From Streptomyces sp. CG1 (lineage in GTDB: Bacteria; Actinomycetota; Actinomycetes; Streptomycetales; Streptomycetaceae), in NCBI RefSeq assembly GCF_041080625.1, contig NZ_CP163518.1, forward strand, positions 744,001 through 808,000: 64,000 bases of DNA, given 5' to 3'. Below are positions 25,949 to 37,673 of this stretch, piece by piece. Position 1 is the stretch's first letter; each line of letters opens with the position of its first letter. A program made the translations under genes and the position numbers. The notes beneath the pieces are model-generated. The model was not told the DNA's origin. It saw only the letters and a list, made by a program, of their open reading frames with translations, and made no database searches.

Positions 25949-26464
25949 ATGACACTGATCAACGGTCTGCCCGCCCATGTCCTGCTGGTCCATGTGGTCG
26001 TCGTGCTGATACCGCTCACCGCGCTGGCCCTGGTGGCGGCCGCGCTGTGGCCGCGCGCCGCCCGCAGGCTGGGCGTGCTGCTGCCCGTGCTGGCCTTCGT
26101 CGCCCTGCTCAGCGTGCCCCTGACCACGAACGCCGGTGAATGGCTGGAACGGCATGTGGAGGAAGACGCCCTGGTACGTCGGCACACCGAGCTGGGCGAC
26201 GGTCTGCTGCCGTGGGCCCTGGGCCTGTTCGTGCTGGCGGCGGTCGTGTGGTGGGCGGGGCGGCGCACGCCCGCGGAGCCCGCACAGGGCGGCAGCGGCA
26301 TGCGCTGGTCCGCCCTGCCGGTACGGATCATCGTCGGCGTACTCTCGCTGGCCGTCACGGTGGGAGCCGTCGTGGACGTCTACCGGATCGGCGACTCCGG
26401 AGCGAAGGCCGCATGGCACGACGCCTACTCGAAGACGGCGACCGGGTCAGAGAACGGCTCCTGA
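25949..26464 (+). CDS. DUF2231-type membrane protein
   Basis: 171 residues, AGGAG before ATG. Begins MTLINGLPAHVLLVHVVVVL, the GLPAHPLLVH-like motif of DUF2231, with four membrane helices and a conserved HxxxGD-type stretch (RRHTELGDGLLPWAL) between helices 2 and 3. The family is predicted to be a small cytochrome-like or stress membrane protein; the His residues could bind a cofactor. Convergent with a CBS-domain gene. Confidence 0.82.
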   Translation: MTLINGLPAHVLLVHVVVVLIPLTALALVAAALWPRAARRLGVLLPVLAFVALLSVPLTTNAGEWLERHVEEDALVRRHTELGDGLLPWALGLFVLAAVVWWAGRRTPAEPAQGGSGMRWSALPVRIIVGVLSLAVTVGAVVDVYRIGDSGAKAAWHDAYSKTATGSENGS

Positions 26465-26484
26465 ATCGGCTGTCGCGCGGGGGA

Positions 26485-26907
26485 TCACGTCGCGTAGACG
26501 CGGTGTACGAACTCCGCGAGCTGGTCGTCCGTGAGGTGCCGGGCGATGTCGGTCTCGCTGATCATCCCGATCATTCGCTTGTTCTCGACCACCGGGAGGC
26601 GCTTGATCTGGTGGCTGCCCATCTCCCGCAGGGCCTCGGAGATGTCGGAACCGGCGTCGATCCAGCGCGGGGTGCCCTCGCACAGGTCACCGCAGGTCAT
26701 CTGCGCGGGGTCGTGGCCATAGGCGACACACTTCACGACGATGTCGCGGTCGGTGATGATGCCGCACATCCGGTCCTCGTTGTCGGGGTCGCTGACCGGG
26801 AGTGCGCCCAGTCCGTGGTCCCGCATCATCTGTGCCGCACGGTCCAGGGTCTCGTGCCTGGGTATCCACTGGGCACCCGGGTGCATGATGTCCTTCGCAG
26901 TCGTCAT
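26485..26907 (-). CDS. Two-CBS-domain protein
   Basis: 140 residues from ATG 26907; GGAGG upstream rules out the longer ORF. Two CBS motifs: TAKDIMHPGAQWIP ... LGALPVSDPDNEDRMCGIITDRDI, and MTCGDLC ... IKRLPVVENKRMIGMISETDI. Stand-alone CBS pairs bind adenine nucleotides and act as energy or stress sensors, and often occur in actinobacterial hypoxia regulons. Divergent from an alpha/beta hydrolase with 234 bp between; no DosR-like palindrome was found there. Confidence 0.9.
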   Translation of the reverse strand: MTTAKDIMHPGAQWIPRHETLDRAAQMMRDHGLGALPVSDPDNEDRMCGIITDRDIVVKCVAYGHDPAQMTCGDLCEGTPRWIDAGSDISEALREMGSHQIKRLPVVENKRMIGMISETDIARHLTDDQLAEFVHRVYAT

Positions 26908-27141
26908 CGCTCGTCCCTCCATCTCGAGCGTGGAGAAACCGGCTCCCTCAAGGGATCGCCGGTGCCGTGCACCAACACGTCGAGTACCCCTCGCACGGCC
27001 TGTAGCCATCGTGCGCGCGGCCCGTCGCGCATGTCTTGTTGGGCTTTCAATCGTGGGCTCGGTGAGCACGGCGGCCCCGTGAGGGGTACGCAGTGAGTAC
27101 GAGGAGACGACCGAGGTCTTCGGAGTCTTTCGGGGAAGTTG

Positions 27142-27807
27142 ATGGCCATGAAGTCCGAGACGGTTGTGGTGCCGGCTGACGGCGCCGCGCTCCCAGGTGA
27201 TCTCGTGGTGCCGGAGTCCGCGGGTGCCGTGGTGCTGTTCGCACACGGCAGCGGCAGTTCCCGGCACAGTCCGCGCAATCAGGCGGTCGCCGCAGCTTTG
27301 CGGGAGGCCGCGCTGGGCACCTTGCTGATCGACCTGCTCACCGAGGAGGAGGAACGCCGTGACGTCGTGACCGCCGAGCACCGCTTCGACGTCGCGCTGC
27401 TGGGGCGTCGTCTGGTGGCGGCCATGGAGTGGCTGGGCGCCCGGCCCGGCACCAGTGAGCTGCCGATCATCCTCTTCGGCGCCAGTACCGGCGCCGCCGC
27501 TGCCCTGCGGGCCGCCGCCGAGCACCCCGCCCGTGTCCTGGCCGTGGTCTCCCGCGGCGGACGGCCCGATCTGGCGGGCGACGCGCTGCCCGCCGTACGC
27601 GCACCCGTCCTGCTGGTCGTCGGCGGTAGCGACACGGAGGTGCTGCGGCTCAACGAGGAGGCCGCGCGACAGCTCCAGGCCCCGAACACCCTGCGTGTGA
27701 TCCCGGGAGCCACCCACCTCTTCGAGGAGCCCGGCGCCCTGGAGCAGGTCGCGGAGACGGTGCGGGAATGGTGCGTGGAGTGTCTGGGCGCGGCATCGGC
27801 TGAGTAG
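27142..27807 (+). CDS. Alpha/beta hydrolase, dienelactone-hydrolase-like
   Basis: 221 residues from ATG 27142 (MAMKSETVVVPADGAALPGD) with GGGGAAG upstream. VVLFAHGSGSSRHSPRNQAV is the oxyanion region, FGASTGAAAALRAAA the nucleophile elbow (GASTG), VLLVVGGSDTEV the acid and GATHLFEEPG the His. This phosphoribosyltransferase-associated or DLH-type hydrolase family often sits with CBS and stress proteins in actinobacteria. Substrate unknown. Confidence 0.85.
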   Translation: MAMKSETVVVPADGAALPGDLVVPESAGAVVLFAHGSGSSRHSPRNQAVAAALREAALGTLLIDLLTEEEERRDVVTAEHRFDVALLGRRLVAAMEWLGARPGTSELPIILFGASTGAAAALRAAAEHPARVLAVVSRGGRPDLAGDALPAVRAPVLLVVGGSDTEVLRLNEEAARQLQAPNTLRVIPGATHLFEEPGALEQVAETVREWCVECLGAASAE

Positions 27808-27831
27808 GAGAAGCCTGTACCCGGACGCCGT

Positions 27832-28968
27832 TCACCGGCGGGTCTCCGGTCCGGGGGCGGCGGCCTGGGGCAGGAGGCTGAGCATGCCGTCGGCCTCCAC
27901 GTCTACGTGTGCGCCCTTGCTCATCCGGTCGAGGGTCGTACGCAGCCATGCGCGGTCCTGGTCCGTCGCGCTCTCCAGCCGCATCCGGCGCGCCTGCAGC
28001 GGGAACATCCGCAGGCCGGTCGGGCACCCGGTCTCCGCCGCCACCGAGACGAGGTAGCCGAGCCGGAGGTCGTCGCGGTACTCCTCATAGCCCGAGATGC
28101 CCTCGTAGTCGTCGATGAAGTCACCGCAGCCGTAGAGGATCAGCCGGCTTCGGTACAGCTCGACGGGGCGGGGATGGTGTGAGGAGTGTCCATGGACGAT
28201 GTCGACGCCGCCGTCGATCAGGGTGCGCGCGAAGCGCTTCTGGTCGCGGGGGACGAGATAGCCCCAGTTGGACCCCCAGTGCACTGACACGACGACGATG
28301 TCGCCCGGTCGCCGCACCCGCCGTACCCGCTGGAGGGCGGCCTCGGCGGCCTCCGGTGACAGCTCGCGTGCGTAGGCGACGCCGGGCAAGTCGGTGCTTG
28401 CGGCCCAGTCGGGCGGGACGCCGCTGGACAGCGTGCCGAGGGCGAAGACCAGGATGCGGCGGCCGGGGCCGACGGGGATCTCAGCGGGCGCGTAGGCCTC
28501 GTCGGCGTCACGTCCCGCGCCCGCGGTCCGTAGCCCCGCGCCCGCGAGTGAGTCGAGTGTTTCCGTAAGGCCCGGCCGGCCGAAGTCCAGCACATGGTTG
28601 TTGGCCAGTACGCACACGTCGGGGCGGGCCGCAGTCAGGGCGGGCAGGTTCGCCGGGTGCATCCGGTAGTGGACCGCCTTGCCCGGCGCGAACGCGTCAC
28701 TGCGGGTGACCGCCGTCTCCAGATTCACGACCCGGACGTCCGGGGCGGCCCGCTCAAGCACCCGCAGCGCCTCGCCCCACGGCCAGCTCGGGTCGACGGG
28801 CGCGGGGATCGGACCGCTGACCGCCTCGGCCAGTTCCACGTACGACCGGGCGTCCGTGACGTACCCCTCGCGCAGCTCGGGATCTCCGGGGTGCGGGAGG
28901 ATCTGGTCGACGCCGCGCCCGAGCATGACATCGCCGCAGAGGAACAGGGTCACCGCGTCGCCACCCAT
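27832..28968 (-). CDS. CapA-family metallophosphatase-like protein
   Basis: 378 residues. LFLCGDVMLGRGVD, VNLETAVTR, LANNHVLDFGRPGL, VSVHWGSNWGYLVPRDQKRF and DIVHGHSSHHPRPVELYRSRLILYGCGDF are the CapA/PgsA calcineurin-like metal-binding blocks. In bacilli CapA takes part in poly-gamma-glutamate capsule export; in streptomycetes single copies without capB/C occur and their role is unclear. No signal peptide is visible. The start may be leaderless: TAGGGT lies six bases before the ATG. Confidence 0.85.
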   Translation of the reverse strand: MGGDAVTLFLCGDVMLGRGVDQILPHPGDPELREGYVTDARSYVELAEAVSGPIPAPVDPSWPWGEALRVLERAAPDVRVVNLETAVTRSDAFAPGKAVHYRMHPANLPALTAARPDVCVLANNHVLDFGRPGLTETLDSLAGAGLRTAGAGRDADEAYAPAEIPVGPGRRILVFALGTLSSGVPPDWAASTDLPGVAYARELSPEAAEAALQRVRRVRRPGDIVVVSVHWGSNWGYLVPRDQKRFARTLIDGGVDIVHGHSSHHPRPVELYRSRLILYGCGDFIDDYEGISGYEEYRDDLRLGYLVSVAAETGCPTGLRMFPLQARRMRLESATDQDRAWLRTTLDRMSKGAHVDVEADGMLSLLPQAAAPGPETRR

Positions 28969-29159
28969 AGACCCACCCTAGGCGTGCTTCCGACCCGGCT
29001 TCACCTGTGCGCACGGTGCGGGGAGTGGGTGGCGCCGGCCGGTGGGATCCGCCTGCGATGAGGTGAACTTGTCCATACACCTTTTCTCCACGGACAGATC
29101 GTTCGAAGTTCCCTCGGCCGTACCGGCAAGCACCTAGAGTCGCGCTGTCATGTACGCGA

Positions 29160-29180
29160 CCCGACCGTTCAGGGGTCGGG
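29160..29180 (+). promoter_or_regulatory. Hairpin in the sphingomyelinase 5' leader
   Basis: CCCGACC (29160-29166) and GGTCGGG (29174-29180) form a 7-bp stem with a 7-base loop 27 bases before the ATG of the secreted nuclease-fold enzyme. It could stabilise the mRNA or mark a regulatory site. Confidence 0.35.
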
Positions 29181-29207
29181 ACCACCCCACTGTCACCAGG
29201 AGAGCGC

Positions 29208-30242
29208 ATGGTCTCGCGTCGTACAGCTACCGCCCTCACCTCCGCTGCGGCAGCCGCACTGCTCGGCCTCAGCGGCTTCGCGGCCCCCACCGCGAGCGCG
29301 GGCACCAGCACCGACCTCTCGGTGTTCGCATGGAACGTCGATCTCGGCACCGCGATCGTCGACAGCACCCAGCACGAGAAGGCGGCCCAGCGCACGCCCA
29401 CCATCGAGTCGATCGTCCGTCAGCACAACGCGGACGTGGTGGTGCTGGACGAAAACTTCAACAACACCTCGACCCCCGACATCATCAGCAAGCTCGCCGA
29501 CCTCTACCCGTACCACACCCCGGTCGTCGGCCAGACCTGCTCCGGGGGCGGCTGGACGGGCATCAGCGGTGACTGCTCGAACTCGCTGTTCGTCATCAAC
29601 GGCGGCACGATGATCCTGTCCAAGTACCCGATCAGCGCGCAGTACGCCCACGTCTTCAGCAACTCCACCTACGGCACCTGGGACTACCACGCCAACAAGG
29701 GGGCCGCGCTGGTGCAGATCGACAAGGACGGGGCGAAGAGCTGGGTGGTCGGCACCCATCTGCAGGCCGACGAGTCCGACACCTCCACCGACACGACCCA
29801 GTCCACCCGGCTCGCCCAGCTCAAGGAGATCCGCTCCTGGGTCGACGGCATCGTCGGGTCGAGTGCGCCGGTGCTGATCGGCGGAGACATGAACGTGGAG
29901 TACTACGGCGGCCAGTCGCGCGGCGACTACGCCAACGCCCAGAGCGCGGTGAACGGTGTGCTCGGCACCCCGGCCACCGATCCGGACCAGACCCTGCGGA
30001 CCATGGACTGCCCGGTCTCCGCCTGGTGTCAGTACATGTCCGGCGTCGAGTCCTTCCCCAAGGACTACCGGGACGACCTCGACTACATCGGCTATCTGAA
30101 CGCGCCGGGACGCCCGACGCCGGCCGCGATGTCCGCGGTCAAGGTAGACTTCGACCCCCAGTCCGGCTGGACCAGCGGGCAGACCGACACCAACGCTCCC
30201 AGCGACCACTACCCGGTCGAGGCGACGTTCCAGCTCAACTGA
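29208..30242 (+). CDS. Secreted sphingomyelinase C-like phosphodiesterase
   Basis: 344 residues with a clear Sec signal peptide (AALLGLSGFAAPTASA). The rest is an endonuclease/exonuclease/phosphatase fold: VFAWNVDLG, VVVLDENFNN, WVVGTHLQAD, VLIGGDMNVEYYG, DLDYIGYL and final PSDHYPVEATF with the catalytic Asp-His pair. The closest named group is neutral sphingomyelinase C (beta-toxin type), which cleaves sphingomyelin to ceramide and phosphocholine with Mg. AGGAG precedes the start and a strong terminator follows. Confidence 0.88.
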   Translation: MVSRRTATALTSAAAAALLGLSGFAAPTASAGTSTDLSVFAWNVDLGTAIVDSTQHEKAAQRTPTIESIVRQHNADVVVLDENFNNTSTPDIISKLADLYPYHTPVVGQTCSGGGWTGISGDCSNSLFVINGGTMILSKYPISAQYAHVFSNSTYGTWDYHANKGAALVQIDKDGAKSWVVGTHLQADESDTSTDTTQSTRLAQLKEIRSWVDGIVGSSAPVLIGGDMNVEYYGGQSRGDYANAQSAVNGVLGTPATDPDQTLRTMDCPVSAWCQYMSGVESFPKDYRDDLDYIGYLNAPGRPTPAAMSAVKVDFDPQSGWTSGQTDTNAPSDHYPVEATFQLN

Positions 30243-30272
30243 GCCTGGCCGCACAGCCGGTGAGGAATGCGG

Positions 30273-30300
30273 AACCCCCAGGTTCCACCTGGGGGTTTCC
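30273..30300 (+). terminator. Strong hairpin terminator after the sphingomyelinase gene
   Basis: AACCCCCAGG and CCTGGGGGTT (10-bp perfect stem, 5-base loop) followed by TTTCC. A typical intrinsic terminator, about 30 bases after the stop. Confidence 0.8.
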
Positions 30301-30315
30301 TCTGCGGCCACTGGC

Positions 30316-31186
30316 TCAGGCCACCGGCACCGGATCGACCGCGGCCGGCACTTCGGCGAGAAGCGACTCCACCTGTGCTCCCCAGCGTGAGCGGACCACC
30401 AGGTCCCGCGCGGGATCGGCCCAGAGCAGATGGCTGCCGCCGTTGCCGCGGGCGCAGCGCCCGGTGGACGGAGCCTTGAGCCAGACCCCGTGCCGTGGTC
30501 GTTCAGCCACCACGACAGCCCGTAGTTCGCCTTGACCGGGCACGGCCGCCACAACTCCTCGATCCACCGGGCGGACAGCACCCGGCGCGTGCCCCATTTC
30601 CCGTGGCGCGGGCACAGTTGCCCGATCCGGGCCAGGTCGAGAGCGCTGATCCACAGGCCGCCGCCCCAGTGCGCGCCACCGGACACCACCGGGACGCGCC
30701 GGCCGTCGAGTTCGACCGCGGAGCCGGCACAGCCGTGCCAGGACCAGCCGGAGGAGGCCCCGATGGGTGCCATGATCCGCTCGTCCAGCGCCTCGGGGAG
30801 GGGCCGGCGGAGCAGGACAGTGAGCTCGAGGGCGGTCAGGTTCACCCGGACGTCGTTGTAGGCCCAGCCCGCTCCGGGCGGACCGCCGGCCGACTCCGTT
30901 CCGTGACCTTCCGGCCGTGTGTGTCGCCGAACTGCGGCAGGCCGACCGAGTGGCACACCGGGTCGTCCAGCCGGAGCAGTCCGTCGTCGAAGGCCAGCCC
31001 CGCCACCAGGGACAGCACGCGCTTGGTGGCACTGAAGGCCATCTCCGACCGCCCTGGATCGCCCCGGGAGGCGAGCGCCACGCCGTTCCGTACGACGACC
31101 CCGCTCGCCCCCTGCCCGTCGAGCAGGGGACCCGGCACCTGCCGATGGGAGGCGTCGGAGACCTGGGAAGCAAGGTAGGACCTCAT
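30316..31186 (-). pseudogene. Broken serine hydrolase (class C beta-lactamase-like)
   Basis: N-terminal part in one frame: ASGVVVRNGVALASRGDPGR, then AFSATKRVLSLVAGLAFDDG (SxxK region). After DTHGRK the frame shifts and about 50 residues are lost. A second frame gives AGWAYNDVRVNLTALELTVL (YxN region), MAPIGASSGWSWHG, VVSGGAHWGGGLWIS and ANYGLSWWLNDHG. A third ends CARGNGGSHLLWADPARDLV. The intact family (~380 residues) comprises penicillin-binding-protein-like esterases. Clearly non-functional. Confidence 0.85.
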
Positions 31187-31321
31187 GTACTGGATCCCCG
31201 GTACCGTACCCGGCCTCGTCCAGGTATTCCCCCACGCCTGCCATCGACCGTCCTCTACGCGTCCGCCGACCGTCCAGGTGTCCCCGTACCCCGCACGCCT
31301 CCGGCTGTCACTGACGCGGCG

Positions 31322-32902
31322 TCAGAAGCGCGGTGCCTGCGGCGTGTGCTGCGGTGCCGGGACGATGCTCTGGTTCACCCCGGGGCTCTGGCTGCCGGAC
31401 GCCTTGCAGGTGACGTCCTTCGCCGGGAGTTTTCCGGTGCTCAGGTAGGCGTTCACGGTGATGTTGGCGCAGGCGCGCGGGTCGCCGGAGTAGACGCCGT
31501 GGCCCTCGCCGCCCTGGACGTACACCATGCGCGAGCCCTTCAGGGCGCGGTGCATGCCCAGGCCGCTGACCAGAGGTGTCTGGGGGTCCCACTGGTTCTG
31601 GACGGTGAGCACAGCGTCGTTGTTGTTCACAGCGGTGACGGGTTCGGCCGGCTTGTTCCAGAACGCGCACGGCGTGATGTTGGAGCCGAAGTCGCCGTAG
31701 ATCGGGTACCTGCCCTTGTCCCGGATCGCGTCATGCCGGTACTGCTCGGGGTCGCGCGGCCAGGCCGCGGTGTCGCCGCAGACGACGGACCAGAAGGCGG
31801 CCGATCCGTTGTCGGCCGGCGTCTGTGCGGCAAGAGCCGCGCGCTGGGGCGTTCCCTGCTGATCGGCCGGTTCGGGCGAACGGCCGGGGGTGGCATGGCC
31901 GTCGGCGGCCTTCTTGAGGTTCACGACCGCCTCGGCCGCGTGCTTCGGGCTGAAGAACTGGGCGCGCAGGGAGGCACGGATGTCGTCGCCGGTGAGCTTC
32001 TGGCCACCGTCGTCGATGGGAGAGCGGTCGGCCCGGGCGATCAGGTTCCAGAACGCCTTCTTCACCTTGGCCGGGGTGTTGCCCAGGTGGTAGGTGCGGT
32101 CGTGCTGCGCGGTCCAGTTCGTCCAGCGGGTGAACGCCGGCTCGGTGCCCTCCGCCCAGACCTGGATCATGCCGCGCCACACCCGTGCGGGGTCGACCGC
32201 GCTGTCCAGCACCCAGCGGTCGGTCCGCTGGGGGAACATCTGCGCGTAGACGGCGCCCAGGTATGTGCCGTAGGAGTAGCCCAGGTAGGAGAGCTTCTTC
32301 TCACCCAGCACGGCGCGGATGACGTCCATGTCGCGGGCGGTGTTGCGGGTGGTGATGTACGGAAGCTTGTCACCGTTCTTGGCACGGCACTTCTCGGCGA
32401 CGGTGCGGGCCCATGTGACGTCACGGCTGAACGTGGCCGGCCGGTAGGCGTGTTCGATGTTCTGCTCGACGCCGTTGAGACCGCAGGTGACGGGGCTGCT
32501 GCGGCCCACACCGCGCGGGTCGAAGCCGATGAGGTCGTACTGCTCCAGGACCTTCTTGGGCATCGCGTCCTTCATCATCACCGGCATGTCCAGGCCCTCG
32601 CCGCCCGGACCGCCCGGGTTGAAGAGGATCACACCGTGCCGCTTGCCCGGGACGCTGGTCTGCATACGGGAGATGGCCAGCTTGATCGTCTTGCCGCCGG
32701 GGCGGCTGTAGTCGAGCGGGACCTCGATCGTCGCGCACTGTAAGGCAGCGGGCTGCGAGGCGTCGCATCGCTGCCACGCCGGCATCTGGTTCCCGAATCT
32801 GTTCAGCGGTTCCGCCGCGGATGCCTGCGCCGGAGCGAAGGCGGCGATCAGTGTTGCCGTGATCCCCACGGTGAACAGGGGCGCCACGCGTCCTATCCGC
32901 AC
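31322..32902 (-). CDS. Secreted S33 tripeptidyl aminopeptidase
   Basis: 526 residues from GTG 32902 with AGGAA upstream. Signal peptide VGITATLIAAFAPAQASA. Core: VILFNPGGPGGEGLD, LIGFDPRGVGRSSPV, nucleophile GYSYGTYLGAVYAQ, C-terminal TAP-type domain with VQNQWDPQTPL (acid) and GGEGHGVY (His). This is the SlpD/SlpE and tripeptidyl aminopeptidase family of Streptomyces, which trims N-terminal tripeptides from extracellular proteins. Monocistronic. Confidence 0.93.
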   Translation of the reverse strand: MRIGRVAPLFTVGITATLIAAFAPAQASAAEPLNRFGNQMPAWQRCDASQPAALQCATIEVPLDYSRPGGKTIKLAISRMQTSVPGKRHGVILFNPGGPGGEGLDMPVMMKDAMPKKVLEQYDLIGFDPRGVGRSSPVTCGLNGVEQNIEHAYRPATFSRDVTWARTVAEKCRAKNGDKLPYITTRNTARDMDVIRAVLGEKKLSYLGYSYGTYLGAVYAQMFPQRTDRWVLDSAVDPARVWRGMIQVWAEGTEPAFTRWTNWTAQHDRTYHLGNTPAKVKKAFWNLIARADRSPIDDGGQKLTGDDIRASLRAQFFSPKHAAEAVVNLKKAADGHATPGRSPEPADQQGTPQRAALAAQTPADNGSAAFWSVVCGDTAAWPRDPEQYRHDAIRDKGRYPIYGDFGSNITPCAFWNKPAEPVTAVNNNDAVLTVQNQWDPQTPLVSGLGMHRALKGSRMVYVQGGEGHGVYSGDPRACANITVNAYLSTGKLPAKDVTCKASGSQSPGVNQSIVPAPQHTPQAPRF

Positions 32903-33140
32903 GATGGCTGTTCCTTTCCGTCAACCTACAGGACGTCACCACCCTTTCGTCTCAACGCCGGTGTGCGGATCCGTCTGCCGGGCGACCTTGCTACGACTCC
33001 AGGCGTACACAGAAAAAGACGTACGGAGGAGAACCCACGACAGTTGTTCACCGTCATGTACGCCGCTGGGGCCGCGGGGAATCCGAACCGACAGGCGAAA
33101 GGCGGTCTCTCGGACGTAAGTTGTGCAAGGAACGATCGAT

Positions 33141-33170
33141 GCACGTCACGACCGAGCGGCACGTCACGAC
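33141..33170 (+). repeat. Two direct repeats before the methyltransferase
   Basis: GCACGTCACGAC occurs at 33141-33152 and again at 33159-33170, an 18-bp period, ending 20 bases before the ATG at 33191. Could be an operator or a short coding repeat in a start-proximal ORF (HVTT units). Confidence 0.4.
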
Positions 33171-33190
33171 GAGAAGACGGATTGCGACTG

Positions 33191-34005
33191 ATGACCGACC
33201 CCGCGACGACACCGGAACCCGAGATGCGCCAGAAGATCGACACATCGGTGCCGCACTCCGCCCGCATCTGGAACTACTGGCTCGGCGGCAAGGACAACTA
33301 CACCGTCGACGAGCAGGCCGGCGACGCGTACACCGCCGTCTTCCCCGGCATCGTCACCATCGCCCGCAGCAGCCGTGCCTTTCTGCACCGCAACATCGCA
33401 TATCTCGTGCGGGAGGCGGGCATCCGGCAGTTCCTGGACGTCGGCACGGGCCTGCCGACCGCCGACAACACACACGAGGTCGCCCAGCGGCTCGCGCCCG
33501 AGGCGCGGATCGTCTACGTCGACAACGACCCGATGGTCCTGGCCCACGCCCGCGCCCTGCTCTACTCCTCCCCCGAGGGCGCGACCGCCTACATCGACGC
33601 CGACGTGAACGATCCGGAGCGGATCCTCGCGGTCGCCGCCGAGACACTGGACTTCGACCGCCCGGTCGCGCTGATCCTCAGCAACATCCTCGGGCATGTC
33701 GCCGACCACGCCCAGGCCCGCTCCATCGCCACCCGCCTGGTGGACGCCCTGCCGTCGGGCAGTTACCTCTCCATCAACGACGGTTCACTCGGCGTGGACC
33801 CGTCTTCGAGCAGGCTCAGGACGTCTACAACAACAGCGGTGCCGTCCCGTACAACCTGCGCACCGTCGGCGAGATCACCGCGTTCTTCGACGGTCTGGAG
33901 CTCATCGAGCCCGGCGTCGTCTCGGTCACACGGTGGCGCCCGGACCCCGGTTCGCCCACCCCGGAAGTCATCGCCGAACACGGCGGCCTCGCCCGCAAGC
34001 CGTAA
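33191..34005 (+). pseudogene. DUF574-type SAM methyltransferase with a frameshift
   Basis: ATG 33191 starts MTDPATTPEPEMRQKIDTSV. The family pattern is strong: HSARIWNYWLGGKDNYTVDE, IRQFLDVGTGLPTADNTHEV (SAM site), ARIVYVDNDPMVLAHARALL, and ALILSNILGHV. At about 33801, after SINDGSLGVDP, one base is missing; the other frame continues VFEQAQDVYNNSGAVPYNLR and ends at 34005 with VISVTRW-like and LARKP residues. Intact members (~270 residues) are numerous in Streptomyces with little known substrate. Real decay or a sequencing indel. Confidence 0.82.
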
Positions 34006-34098
34006 CCGAGCCTGGATCCGTCAGCCGTTCGAGGAGGCGCCGGCCGAGGGCGACACTGTCCCTGGACGGCGCCTCTCGCCCCATGATCGGATGGCGCG

Positions 34099-34656
34099 AT
34101 GACATCGTTCTGGAGGGCCGAGCGGATACGCCTGCGCGGTATCGAGCCCGACGACTGGACCGGGTTCATGCGTTTCGCCGAGGACGAGGAGCACTTGGGC
34201 GACCTGCTGAACCCGCCGCGCTCCGCCGAGGGCTTCCGCCTCTGGACCAAGGAGCAGGCCACGGCCACACGCGACGGTGACTGCTTCCAGCTCGCCATCG
34301 AGGCCGTCGACACGGGTGAACTCGTCGGTGCCGTCGGCTCCTACCATGCTGACGCACGTGCGGGCTGGTTCGAGTACGGCATCACGATCGGGGCCGATCA
34401 CCGGCGCAAAGGCTATGCCGCGCAGGCGGCCGTGCTGCTGTTGCGCTTCATGTTCGCCGAGCGGCGTCATCACAAGTGCGAAGCGCGGATCTTCGCGCAC
34501 AACGAGGCGTCGTTGGCGTTGCACCGACGGCTGGGCTTCGTCGAGGAGGGGCTGCTGCGGGACCGTGTCTTCCTCGCCGGCCGGCACCATGATCTCGTCG
34601 TGATGGGCATGCTCTCCGACGAGTTCACCCGACTGCATCCCCTGCGTGAGGCATAG
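34099..34656 (+). CDS. GNAT acetyltransferase, RimJ/RimL type
   Basis: 185 residues. Starts MTSFWRAERIRLRGIEPDDW; acetyl-CoA loop YGITIGADHRRKGYAAQAAV at ~93-115 and ARIFAHNEASLALHRRLGFV near 135. Members acetylate protein N termini or small amines; the substrate is not predictable here. Independent gene after the broken methyltransferase. Confidence 0.88.
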   Translation: MTSFWRAERIRLRGIEPDDWTGFMRFAEDEEHLGDLLNPPRSAEGFRLWTKEQATATRDGDCFQLAIEAVDTGELVGAVGSYHADARAGWFEYGITIGADHRRKGYAAQAAVLLLRFMFAERRHHKCEARIFAHNEASLALHRRLGFVEEGLLRDRVFLAGRHHDLVVMGMLSDEFTRLHPLREA

Positions 34657-35288
34657 CCCGCCTCCCCCTTCGCCTCGTCTCGCCTGCTCGGTCTCCTCCA
34701 TGAGGTCCGCCGCCGGTGCCGTGTGTCTGCCTCGGCGGACGGTCAGGCCCGGCAGGGCGACGAGGAAGGCCATGGCGGCGAGGGCGGCCGCGGCGAGGGC
34801 GTGGGCCGAGCTGGAGGGCGAGCGGCTGGTCGGCCGCGATCACAAACCCGGCGGCGGTGAGAGCCATCCCGGCGATAACCCGCGGGCGGCCGGAGCGGTG
34901 CACGACACGGCCGCTGACGATGCCGGTGAAACCACCGCGGAACGCCGCCGCGAGCAACTTGCCGACGCGGTAGGTCCGTTCCCGGAACAGGATGATGTCG
35001 ACCAGTGTCTGGCGTGCCCGGCGGGCGGCCACGCGTTTCCACAGGACGAGGACGGCCAGCAGGGCGAAGGCCGGTCCAGGCCGGCCACCAGCGGTGGTTC
35101 GGTGTCGGCCAGGTCCGATACCCGGGCAATGCGTCGGGGCTGGAGTCGAGCAGGCGCCCGAATCGCGAGAGCCGGACCGCGGTCGGTTGCAGCGTGCCGT
35201 ACGAGTACTGCTGGTGGACGGCCTGACCAGGTGCGGTCGGAGCAGCCATGGAGCGAAGTCTTCCTTGGTGGATGAGCGTGCGTACGGC
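34657..35288. other. Gap holding an MFS remnant
   Basis: 630 bases without an intact gene. The central part is the decayed transporter at 34690-35100. The rest shows no recognisable coding. Confidence 0.5.
34690..35100 (-). pseudogene. Decayed MFS (DHA2-type) transporter fragment
   Basis: Best-preserved part: FALLAVLVLWKRVAARRARQ, then IILFRERTYRVGKLLAAAFR, GGFTGIVSGRVVHRSGRPRV, IAGMALTAAGFVIAADQ, with a frame change to MAFLVALPGLTVRRGR. The lines GLLAAAFxGGFTG and RxVxRxGxPxxIAxG are those of drug-proton antiporters of 14-helix type. The start, most helices and the reading frame are lost. Confidence 0.6.
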
Positions 35289-37559
<2,271 letters not shown>

Positions 37560-37625
37560 CGGCCGGACGAGGGCGGTTCCTTCAGAATTGCGGTGACCCG
37601 GCTATCGCACGGCAGCCGCTCGGAT

Positions 37626-37640
37626 GAGGGCGAGGCCCTC
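37626..37640. terminator. Hairpin between convergent eno and ArsR-rhodanese genes
   Basis: GAGGGC and GCCCTC with a 3-base loop, 67 bases after the enolase stop and 34 before the opposing stop. Works in both directions; no T-run. Confidence 0.5.
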
Positions 37641-37673
37641 CGGTCGGCCCCGGCCGGGACAGGTGCGCGTCGG

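Noticed and set aside
26907..27142. DosR-like box between the CBS gene and the dienelactone-hydrolase-like gene
   Set aside because: Gene content would fit the hypoxia regulon, but no GGGCC-N4-GGCCC palindrome is present in this gap.
29020..29100. PHO-box-like GTTCACC sequences near the CapA and sphingomyelinase promoters
   Set aside because: Only single, imperfect units were found; PhoP boxes need tandem 11-bp direct repeats.
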